Source: Pseudarthrobacter cellobiosi (lineage in GTDB: Bacteria > Actinomycetota > Actinomycetes > Actinomycetales > Micrococcaceae). From it: 32,849 nt of DNA. This document shows positions 25,735 through 32,849 of the stretch, one piece after another (the first letter of the stretch is position 1; each line of letters starts with the position of its first letter). Position numbers and translations under genes: made by a program. The stretch is taken from NCBI RefSeq assembly GCF_023913755.1, contig NZ_JAMXBJ010000032.1, forward strand, positions 43,789-76,637, given 5' to 3'. Below the pieces are notes generated by a model that saw only the letters and a list, made by a program, of their open reading frames with translations, ran no database searches and was not told where the DNA came from.

Positions 25735-27234
25735 TTACTTGGCGTCCGCGGTGACCGACTGCTTGGGGTCCACGCTGGTGGCTTCTGCCGAGCCCTGCTG
25801 GGCTGCTCCGGCGGATGCCTCCGGCGTGCTGGCTGCCGGGGCAGGCGCAGCCGCTGCAGGCTTGGGAGCCGGCGTGGCAGCGGCCACGAAGGCGCCGCGC
25901 GGGTTATCGAGGTCGATCAGCTGGGTGGTGTCGCGGCCCATAAAGAACGCGAGGATCCAACCCATGATGACGCGGACCTTGCGCTCCATGGTGGGCATGG
26001 CCATGCCGTGGTAGCCGCGGTGGGCCAGCCAGGCGAGCGGGCCCTTGAGGCCAATGCGGCCCACGAGGTTGATGTTCGCGACACCCTTCCACTCGCCGAA
26101 ACCGGCCACAGCACCCAGATTCTTGTGCTTGTAGTCCTTCAGGGGCTTGTCCCAGCGCGAAGCCCACAGGTTCTTGGCGAGGTGCTTGGCCTGGCGCAGT
26201 GCGTGCTGGGCGTTCGGGACGCAGGTGCCGTCCGGCAGGCCGCTGCCCGTGAGGTCCGGCACGGCGGCGATGTCGCCGGCAGCCCAGGCGTTGTCGATGA
26301 TGCCTTCATCGCCGGCGATGCGGAGGTCCGGCAGAACGCGGACACGTCCGCGCGGTTCCAGCGGGAAGTCGGAGGAGCGGATCATCGGGTTGGCCTGCAC
26401 ACCGGCAGTCCAGACAAGCGTATCGGCTTCGAATTCCTGGGCGAGGGACTTGTCCGGGAGGTTGATGAGCTTCAGGGAGCCCTCAGCGCTGTCCAGGGAA
26501 GTGTTCAGCAGGACCTCGATGCCGCGGCTGCGGAGGTGCTCCACAACCCATTCGGCCTGCGGTGCCGTGACCTCCGGCATGATGCGGCCCATTGCTTCAA
26601 CCAGGACAAAGCGTACTTCTTCCTGACGGATGCGGGGGTTGTTCTTGACCGCGGCGCGAGCCAGGTCTTCCATTTCGGTGATGCACTCGATGCCGGCGAA
26701 GCCGCCACCGACAACCACGAATGTCAGTGCCTTGGCGCGGGCAGCGGGGTCCGCGATGGTGGACGCGGCCTCGAGGCGCTCCAGCACCTTGTTGCGAAGG
26801 GCCACAGCCTCTTCGATGGTCTTCAGGCCGATGCCCTTGTCCGCCAGTCCCTTGATGGGGAAGGTGCGGGTGATGGCGCCTGCGGCCACCACGATGTCGA
26901 AGTAGGGGATCTCGATGTGCTCTCCGCCATCCGCAGGCGCCACGACGGCGGTGCGGTTGGCGTGGTCGATCGAGGTGACGCTGCCCTGGATGAGTTCAGT
27001 CTGCTTCAGGTGCTGGCGGTGCGAGACCACTGCGTGGCGGGCCTCGATGTTGCCGCCGGCCACTTCGGGCAGGAAGGGCTGGTAAGTCATGTAGGGCAGT
27101 GGATCCACGAGGGTGACGATGCCACCGGCATTCGCGATCTTCTTCTGCAGTTTGAGTGCTACGTACAGGCCGACGTACCCGCCGCCGACGACGAGTACCC
27201 TGGGACGGTCCTGGAGCTCTGGGGTGGTTGCCAT
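25735..27234 (-). CDS. ndh: Type II NADH dehydrogenase (NDH-2)
   Basis: This non-pumping FAD enzyme oxidises NADH and reduces menaquinone at the membrane. The FAD Rossmann motif is VVGGGYVGLYVALKL (15-29), the NADH motif VVVGGGFAGIE (173-183), and NAWAAGDIAAVPD (315-327) binds FAD. AQHALRQAKHLAKNL and the amphipathic MERKVRVIMGWILAFF (~416-431) fit the quinone and membrane end. The 499-residue length exceeds the typical ~430-460 because of a low-complexity Ala/Pro tail (~450-499). The ATG at 27234 has TATCCT 6 nt upstream and no ribosome binding site. A Rex-like operator overlaps the promoter, fitting known Rex control of ndh in Streptomyces. Confidence 0.92.
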   Translation of the reverse strand: MATTPELQDRPRVLVVGGGYVGLYVALKLQKKIANAGGIVTLVDPLPYMTYQPFLPEVAGGNIEARHAVVSHRQHLKQTELIQGSVTSIDHANRTAVVAPADGGEHIEIPYFDIVVAAGAITRTFPIKGLADKGIGLKTIEEAVALRNKVLERLEAASTIADPAARAKALTFVVVGGGFAGIECITEMEDLARAAVKNNPRIRQEEVRFVLVEAMGRIMPEVTAPQAEWVVEHLRSRGIEVLLNTSLDSAEGSLKLINLPDKSLAQEFEADTLVWTAGVQANPMIRSSDFPLEPRGRVRVLPDLRIAGDEGIIDNAWAAGDIAAVPDLTGSGLPDGTCVPNAQHALRQAKHLAKNLWASRWDKPLKDYKHKNLGAVAGFGEWKGVANINLVGRIGLKGPLAWLAHRGYHGMAMPTMERKVRVIMGWILAFFMGRDTTQLIDLDNPRGAFVAAATPAPKPAAAAPAPAASTPEASAGAAQQGSAEATSVDPKQSVTADAK

Positions 27235-27246
27235 GATTTAAGGATA
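27234..27246 (-). promoter_or_regulatory. Candidate leaderless ndh promoter, -10 TATCCT
   Basis: On the minus strand TATCCT (27246-27241) precedes the ndh ATG by 6 nt. The expected -35 position (27264-27269) lies inside the Rex-like palindrome. Confidence 0.5.
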
Positions 27247-27254
27247 CAACAGTT

Positions 27255-27270
27255 TGTGAAAATCTTCACT
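27255..27270 (-). promoter_or_regulatory. Rex-type (redox) operator upstream of ndh
   Basis: TGTGAAAATCTTCACT on plus matches the Rex operator pattern TGTGAA-N4-TTCACA with a single mismatch; the flanking T makes TTGTGAA on the left arm. It sits in the 38-nt gap between ndh and the S8 protease gene, over the predicted -35 of ndh. A CRP-type protein (TGTGA-N6-TCACA) could also read it, but the target gene favours Rex, a repressor released by high NADH. Confidence 0.6.
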
Positions 27271-27272
27271 AA

Positions 27273-28649
27273 CTACGTTTTGCCACCTGAATCAACGGTT
27301 TGGAACGCGCCGGTATCAGGTTCCTCGCGCGCCGCTCCGGGGTTTCTGGCCGCCCGACGGAGCTGGAAGACGGCTGCCCCGATGATCACCACAAAGAGGA
27401 TCACCGAACCGATCACGACGGCGGCGCCAACGGCACTGTCACGCTGTGAGGGCGCCTCCGCCGCGGGCACAGTGGGCTCGGGCAGCGTGGGAACGGCACT
27501 GGCCACTTCGTCGGTGGGCACCGGCGCCGGCGCACCAAGGTTGCCGCGGCGGTGGACGCGGATCCAGTCCGAGATGGAGCCGAGCGGGTTGGCGGCGGCT
27601 TCCGGGACGGAGTCCTTCAGGGCGGCCTCCGCGTTCAGCACGCCAAAGCCGTACAGCGGGTCTTTTCCGGCAGGACCGGCATCCTTGGCTGTGCTGACGA
27701 TCCGGTTGATGACCTGCTTGGCGCTCATCTCCGGCCACTTGGAGCGGATGAGTGCGGCCACGCCGGCAACAATCGGGGCAGCTCCGGACGTTCCCGCCCA
27801 TTCTGCGTAGCCGCCGCCGGGCAGCCCGCCCAGCAGGTTTTCTGCCGGGGCCGCCACACCAATGCTGATCCCCTGGGAGGACGAGTCGACGCTCGCTGTG
27901 CCCTTGCGGTCCAGGCCGGCGACCGTGAGGACGCCGGGGATGGTGGCTGGAGCTCCCACCTGGAGGTTGCCGCCTATCCGGTTTCCGGCGGCGGCCACGA
28001 TGACCACATCTTTTTGTTCGGCATAGAGGAAGGCAGCATCCCAGCTCTGGGGCCACTGCGGCGTGGCGCTGCCCAGCGAAATGTTAATGACTTTGGCCCC
28101 GTTGTCCACGGCCCAACGGACCGCTTCCGGGATCTGGTCCTGATCGCTCTTGCCCGCGGGGTTGGCCGAACCCAGCCACGTTGAGACGGACAGGATCTCA
28201 GCTTCAGGGGCCACGCCAATCATGCCGTCCGGTCCGCTGGCAGCAGCCTGGCCGGGACTGGGCGAGGGGGTGGCGCCGGCCGGCTGGTGGCCGCGACCGG
28301 CCAGTATGGTGGCTACCAGGGTCCCGTGTTCCGGCTTGACCCCCAGGCTTTTCTGCCCGTTGGGGCTGCCGGCCCCGGACGCGTCGAAGCCTCCGGTGAC
28401 GGCGCCCTTCAGGTCAGGGTGCTGGGCATCCACGCCGCTGTCGATCACCGCGATCTTGACACCGGCGCCCTTGGAAACCTCCCAGGCCTTCGTAATTCCG
28501 GATTCGCCAAGCCAGTACTGTTTGTCCCGTTCAGCGTCGGCCCTGGCCGCAGGCGCCAGGGTCAGTCCTGCGGCCAGGCTGACGCCTGCAAGGGTCATCG
28601 CCAGGAGAGCTGACGCGGCCCGGCGGAACCGTGCTGTTGCTCTGGTCAT
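27273..28649 (-). CDS. Secreted, membrane-anchored S8 serine protease (mycosin-like)
   Basis: The 458-residue protein has a signal peptide (~1-37, ending AARA), a subtilisin domain and a C-terminal transmembrane helix followed by a short cytosolic tail, which is the layout of MycP mycosins. The catalytic triad is Asp70 (VKIAVIDSGVD), His108 (KPEHGTLVATI) and Ser288 (AGTSGAAPIVAG), with oxyanion Asn223 (AAAGN). A Pro-rich linker (~385-402) precedes the helix. No ESX secretion genes are in the window, so a type VII role cannot be assumed. I prefer the ATG at 28649, preceded by GGGA at 6 nt, over the ATG at 28661, which lacks a ribosome binding site. Confidence 0.88.
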   Translation of the reverse strand: MTRATARFRRAASALLAMTLAGVSLAAGLTLAPAARADAERDKQYWLGESGITKAWEVSKGAGVKIAVIDSGVDAQHPDLKGAVTGGFDASGAGSPNGQKSLGVKPEHGTLVATILAGRGHQPAGATPSPSPGQAAASGPDGMIGVAPEAEILSVSTWLGSANPAGKSDQDQIPEAVRWAVDNGAKVINISLGSATPQWPQSWDAAFLYAEQKDVVIVAAAGNRIGGNLQVGAPATIPGVLTVAGLDRKGTASVDSSSQGISIGVAAPAENLLGGLPGGGYAEWAGTSGAAPIVAGVAALIRSKWPEMSAKQVINRIVSTAKDAGPAGKDPLYGFGVLNAEAALKDSVPEAAANPLGSISDWIRVHRRGNLGAPAPVPTDEVASAVPTLPEPTVPAAEAPSQRDSAVGAAVVIGSVILFVVIIGAAVFQLRRAARNPGAAREEPDTGAFQTVDSGGKT

Positions 28650-28683
28650 GTGGGTTCCCATGCTTGGTTGGCTGATGGCCTGG

Positions 28684-29631
28684 TTAGTGGATGCTCAGGG
28701 CAATTCCGTCAAGAATATCGTGTTCGCTGGCCGTGGCCGTGACGATCCGGCCCGCGGTGAGCTCATTCAGCCGCTCCAGGATGCGCCGCCACACCAGCCC
28801 GCCGGCACCCATAACGTCGACGCGGCCGGGGTGCATATACGCCAGTTCGGCACGTTCTCCCCTGGTCATGTGGAGGAGGTCGGTGGCGGCTTCGGTGATG
28901 GTGCCGATGGACAATTCCGTCCCGTGGATCGCCGCCGGCGAATACTCCGGAAGCCGCAGGGCATGGGCGGTGATGGTGGTGATCGAGCCGGCCACCCCGA
29001 CGACGGCGGTGGCGCGTTCCAGCGGAACATCCAGTCCCGCCCGGGCAATGGCGGCGTCGACGTCGGCTTCCGCGGCGGCGATCTGCTCCGCCGTGGGCGG
29101 ATCGTCCTGCAGGTGCCGTTCGGTGAGTCGGACGCAGCCGACATCGACGGACTTGGCGGCCGTGACACCGGCGGAGGTACCGAGGACGAACTCCGTGCTG
29201 CCGCCGCCGAGGTCCACCACCAGCACCTGCTCCCCGTCAAGGATGGGCAGCACGCTGCTGGCCCCGGCGAAGGACAGGGCAGCTTCTTCATCACCTGAGA
29301 TGACCTCCGGCTCAACGCCCAGCAGTTCCCGGATCCCGTCCACAAAGACCTGGCGGTTGCGCGCGTCCCGGCTGGCCGAGGTTGCCACAAAACGGATGGA
29401 CTCGGCGCCGTGCTCGCGGATCATGGCTGCGTAATCCGCCGTGGCTGCGAAGGTGCGCTCCAGCGCCTCAGGGGCCAATTCGCCGGTGGCGTCCACGCCC
29501 TGGCCCAGCCGGACAACCCGCATTTCGCGGACAACGTCGGCGAGCTTCGCTGTCCCGCTCCTGCGGTCGATGTCGGCGATGAGCAGGCGGAGCGAGTTCG
29601 TGCCGCAGTCGATGGCGGCGACGCGGGTCAT
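28684..29631 (-). CDS. ppx: Ppx/GppA family phosphatase (exopolyphosphatase)
   Basis: This enzyme hydrolyses terminal phosphates of polyphosphate and/or pppGpp. The 315-residue protein has the ASKHA-fold phosphate loops AAIDCGTNSLRLLIADI (5-21) and VVDLGGGSTEFVLG (138-151), and the catalytic glutamate region EVISGDEEAALSF (109-121). ATSASRDARNRQ is another family signature. It lacks the C-terminal HD domain of E. coli PPX, as in the short actinobacterial forms (Rv0496, Rv1026). The ATG overlaps the stop of the DUF501 gene by 4 nt, so translation is coupled. Confidence 0.9.
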   Translation of the reverse strand: MTRVAAIDCGTNSLRLLIADIDRRSGTAKLADVVREMRVVRLGQGVDATGELAPEALERTFAATADYAAMIREHGAESIRFVATSASRDARNRQVFVDGIRELLGVEPEVISGDEEAALSFAGASSVLPILDGEQVLVVDLGGGSTEFVLGTSAGVTAAKSVDVGCVRLTERHLQDDPPTAEQIAAAEADVDAAIARAGLDVPLERATAVVGVAGSITTITAHALRLPEYSPAAIHGTELSIGTITEAATDLLHMTRGERAELAYMHPGRVDVMGAGGLVWRRILERLNELTAGRIVTATASEHDILDGIALSIH

Positions 29632-30344
29632 GCCCCTGCCCCGTCAGCGCTTGCGGTCTTGCGGACCGGAGCGGGCCGGCCCACGATCTCCGGCAGGCCC
29701 TGGGGTCCGTGGCGGCTGAGATCCTTTGACGGGGCCTCCCCTGCGGTGTCCCAGGCGCCGTCGCAGTAGCAGCGGTCCGTTGTCCACCATTCACTGATGC
29801 CGGCAATGGCCTCATCCCCCAGCGGGTTTACGCCGGGACCCGCCGCGAGGGAATGGCCCACCAGGACGTGGAGGCATTTGACCCGGGTGGGCATGCCGCC
29901 GGCGGAGATGCCGTCAATCTCCGGGACGGCGCCGATGCCGGAACGCTCGCCGATGGCCGCGCGGGCTCCGAGATAGTCCTCGTGCGCTGCACGGTAGGCG
30001 GCCGCGAGGGGCTCATCGGCGCTCAGGCGTTCATTCATGTCGTTCATCAGCCCGGCAGCTTCCAGCCGGGAAACCGCCGAAGTGATGACGGGGTGCGTCA
30101 GATAAAACGTGGTGGGAAACGGGGTCCCGTTGCTCAGCCGCGGCGCCGTGGCGGCAACGAGGGGGTTGCCGCAGACGCAGCGCGCCGGGATTTCCACCAC
30201 ATCGCGCACCGGCCGTCCCAACTGCCTGCTGAGTACTTCAAGATCGTGTGCTGATGGCTGGCGGGACTTCTCCGGCGCAGTCGCCGTGTTTTCTTCCACT
30301 GGCGCGGGCCATCCTTCCTCTAGCTGTTCAGTCTGTGGCCGCAC
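29628..30344 (-). CDS. DUF501 domain-containing protein
   Basis: The 238-residue protein is of unknown function but conserved between ftsB-like and ppx genes in actinobacteria (compare Rv1025). DUF501 features are LSRQLGRPVRDVVEIPARCVCGNPLV, FPTTFYLTHPVITSAVSRLEA, and GGMPTRVKCLHVLVGHSLAAGPGVNP. Cysteines in CVCG, KCLH and DRCYCDG are spaced so that they could bind a metal, an inference only. A disordered ~30-residue N-terminus and a short basic tail flank the domain. The GTG at 30344 overlaps the upstream stop by 17 nt and has GGGAG 10 nt before it; an in-frame GTG at 30299 is an alternative. Confidence 0.85.
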   Translation of the reverse strand: MRPQTEQLEEGWPAPVEENTATAPEKSRQPSAHDLEVLSRQLGRPVRDVVEIPARCVCGNPLVAATAPRLSNGTPFPTTFYLTHPVITSAVSRLEAAGLMNDMNERLSADEPLAAAYRAAHEDYLGARAAIGERSGIGAVPEIDGISAGGMPTRVKCLHVLVGHSLAAGPGVNPLGDEAIAGISEWWTTDRCYCDGAWDTAGEAPSKDLSRHGPQGLPEIVGRPAPVRKTASADGAGA

Positions 30345-30993
30345 GCCTGATGGACTCCCACAGGGAATCCACCCACGGCAGATCGGCGGGGTCTTGTGCT
30401 GCTGTGGCGGTCAGGCTACTGCTTGTTCCGGCCGGCAGATCGCTGCCGAAGACCCAGTAGCCGGATTCACCCGGCATAACCATGTTAATGCGGTCGCGGG
30501 CCTGCTGTTTCACGTAGTTCGGATCCTGCCACCGTGAGATCTGCTGCCGCAGGCCGTCCTGCTCGGCCTGGCGGGCGGCAATATCGGCGCTGAGGGCGGC
30601 GAGCTCGGCCCGCTTGTCGAAGAAGATCTTCACGGTGGGGGCCAGCATGATGGTGATGGCAATCATGACCACCGCCAGTGCCAGCATGCGGCCGGAGAAC
30701 GCCTTGGCGGGCACCGGCTGGCTGTCATCCGGCGTGGTGTCAGGCTTCGATGTCCTGCCCGCGGCGTTACCGTTGTGGCCGCTCCCCTGCCCTTTGCTTG
30801 CCGGGAGCCTGGTGCCCGATGCGGACGTTCCGGCGCTGGACGCCGTTCCGGTCTTGCCCATGCTCCCGCCCTTTGCGCTGCTGGCTGTACCGCCAAAATC
30901 GGCGCGGATGATGCCGGCGTCTTCCCTGGCTGGGTCCGTGGTGGCCTGATGCCTCGACGCGGCCTTGGGAACTTTGGGACGGCGGGTGGCCAT
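30328..30993 (-). CDS. FtsB/DivIC-family septum formation protein
   Basis: This is a bitopic divisome protein. The 221-residue product has a ~100-residue Ser/Gly/Lys-rich disordered cytosolic region, one transmembrane helix (~103-124, MLALAVVMIAITIMLAPTVKIF), a coiled coil (~126-153, KRAELAALSADIAARQAEQD) and the conserved DivIC element WQDPNYVKQQARDRINMVMPGE (155-176). In the family it bridges FtsL and FtsQ at the septum. The ATG at 30993 has AGGAG close upstream; the frame stays open to 31053. It follows eno and precedes the DUF501 gene, matching Rv1024. Confidence 0.88.
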   Translation of the reverse strand: MATRRPKVPKAASRHQATTDPAREDAGIIRADFGGTASSAKGGSMGKTGTASSAGTSASGTRLPASKGQGSGHNGNAAGRTSKPDTTPDDSQPVPAKAFSGRMLALAVVMIAITIMLAPTVKIFFDKRAELAALSADIAARQAEQDGLRQQISRWQDPNYVKQQARDRINMVMPGESGYWVFGSDLPAGTSSSLTATAAQDPADLPWVDSLWESIRRAATD

Positions 30994-31074
30994 GACACTC
31001 CTGAAACGTGCGGCCTGCCTCTGGCCGCAACTCTGCGCTTGATACCGGCTCAATCAATGCCGGCTAAAACAAAA

Positions 31075-31110
31075 ACCGGTGGCTATGGTCTTTCAACCAT
31101 AGCCACCGGT
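31075..31110 (-). terminator. Intrinsic terminator after eno
   Basis: A perfect 15-bp stem (31075-31089 with 31096-31110) encloses a 6-nt loop. On the minus strand it is followed by TTTTTGTTTT. It separates eno from the ftsB-like gene. Confidence 0.93.
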
Positions 31111-31128
31111 CAGAGGTTTACGCGGCTA

Positions 31129-32460
<1,332 letters not shown>

Positions 32461-32489
32461 TTAAATCTGGGACGTCCTCGTCAGGACCA

Positions 32490-32495
32490 AGCCTA
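32490..32495 (-). promoter_or_regulatory. Candidate -10 element for eno (TAGGCT)
   Basis: TAGGCT on the minus strand, ~80 nt before the eno ATG, resembles other -10 elements in this window. No convincing -35 is present. If active, eno does not depend on a promoter upstream of the damaged mazG. Confidence 0.35.
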
Positions 32496-32540
32496 GTCGA
32501 GAGTGGTGCAGGTTACGGAACCCTATCCATCACCCGGACG

Positions 32541-32686
32541 TCATGATGGCGACGCGAACTGCCGCCGGATGGCGCCCCGAAGGGCACGTTCGGCGTCGAA
32601 TCCCCTAGCACGTGCGGAGCCGACGACGGCGAGCAGCAGGTCGCCGAGCTCCTCCTCGGTTTCGAATGGCTCCAGTGATTCGGCGT
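32541..32686 (-). pseudogene. mazG: mazG 3' remnant (C-terminal ~48 codons)
   Basis: The minus strand encodes DAESLEPFETEEELGD and LLLAVVGSARARGFDAERAL, then RGAIRRQF near the stop. This matches the C-terminal helix of nucleotide pyrophosphohydrolase MazG, where EELGDLLLAVV carries the metal-binding E-x-x-D. mazG lies upstream of eno in many actinobacteria. Going upstream, the frame enters a dispersed repeat (encoding VELVETS) and meets a TGA about 27 nt beyond the GTG at 32735. The N-terminal nucleotide-binding part is therefore disconnected or lost. A short ORF of 64 codons could still be translated from that GTG. Confidence 0.7.
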
Positions 32687-32760
32687 CCGGTAATCGAGCC
32701 TGTCGAGATCCGGAGGTTTCGACAAGCTCGACCACCGGTTGTCCCGGTGATCGAGCCTGT
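32687..32760. repeat. Dispersed Micrococcales-type repeat: three copies, two inverted
   Basis: Copy A is CCGG + TAATCGAGCCTGTCGAGATC + CGG (32687-32713). Copy B (32714-32739), AGGTTTCGACAAGCTCG then ACCACCGGT, is an inverted, diverged copy, so A and B can form a long imperfect hairpin. Copy C, CCGGTGATCGAGCCTGT (32744-32760), is truncated. The block abuts the mazG remnant. Confidence 0.7.
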
Positions 32761-32849
32761 CAGTAATGATTGATGTGGGGGTCGGGTTGGTCTGACTCAG
32801 AGCCTGTCTGACGCTTTGGCTGTCTTTATTTCGATGCGTCGGCCGGCCT
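32761..32849. other. Unrecognised sequence right of the repeat block
   Basis: No homology is recognised. On the minus strand one frame is open from the window edge to a TGA at 32799-32797 (AGRRIEIKTAKASDRL, then stop), so the 3' end of a gene from outside the window is possible. A mobile-element end would fit the broken mazG but cannot be shown. Confidence 0.2.

Noticed and set aside
25726..27810. Long plus-strand open frame (694 codons) opposite ndh and the S8 protease gene
   Set aside because: It is the antisense shadow of two well-recognised genes. It has no ribosome binding site and its His/Asp/Gly-rich composition is typical of high-G+C antisense frames.
28150..29298. 382-codon plus-strand frame opposite the S8 protease and ppx genes
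   Set aside because: It is an antisense shadow of two genes whose catalytic motifs are intact.

Overview
The window is a chromosomal segment of a high-G+C actinobacterium, most likely Arthrobacter/Pseudarthrobacter or a close relative in the Micrococcales. Supporting points are the strong G+C bias at third codon positions, a mycothiol-pathway enzyme (Mca), DUF4307 and DUF501 proteins, an actinobacterial FtsB-like protein, many GTG starts, several apparently leaderless genes, and a dispersed repeat (GGTGGTCGAGCTTGTCGAAACC-like) that I associate with this group. I see no phage, plasmid, CRISPR array or secretion cluster. Most genes belong to ordinary core or metabolic families.

Layout. 1-2340: 3' end of a TetR regulator overlapping a 14-TM DHA2 drug exporter, closed by a terminator. 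2381-4564: a short prepilin peptidase (-), an unrecognised protein (+), a RimJ/RimL-type GNAT (+), then a 12-bp-stem terminator. 4576-7048: PhoH/PIN ATPase and a cis-prenyltransferase (both -). 7164-10554: hemolysin III-type protein (+), a one-TM protein (-), mca (-), DUF4307 protein (+) and greA (+). From memory, this gene content also lies together in Mycobacterium tuberculosis (Rv1080c-Rv1086), so it looks like ancestral actinobacterial order. 10608-14828: rhomboid protease, ilvA, an AI-2E/PerM family transporter and an aldose 1-epimerase, all on -. 14829-17385: a regulatory gap, then galT-galK (+), so the epimerase and the Leloir genes diverge from one control region. 17487-18371: Bax inhibitor-1 family protein (-).

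18808-24351 is a branched-chain/neutral amino-acid-type ABC importer: livH-livM-livG-livF (+) in a tight operon, with the solute-binding lipoprotein encoded convergently (-). Both units have a similar CRP-type palindrome upstream, which suggests a shared catabolite or cAMP-type input. LivH carries a signal peptide and an exported beta-domain in front of the permease.

24587-32409: a tRNA with anticodon UAA but a short variable loop, 20 nt downstream of an ACT-GNAT fusion gene; a type II NADH dehydrogenase whose promoter carries a Rex-like operator; a mycosin-like S8 protease; then ppx, a DUF501 protein, an FtsB-like protein and enolase, the same order as M. tuberculosis Rv1026-Rv1023. The right edge (32541-32849) holds only the last ~48 codons of mazG, cut off by inverted copies of the dispersed repeat and then by unrecognised sequence.

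No wholly new multi-gene system is visible. The most worthwhile leads are the LivH fusion with its paired operators, the Rex-like site on ndh, the short-variable-loop UAA tRNA, the run of leaderless promoters, and the broken mazG edge.
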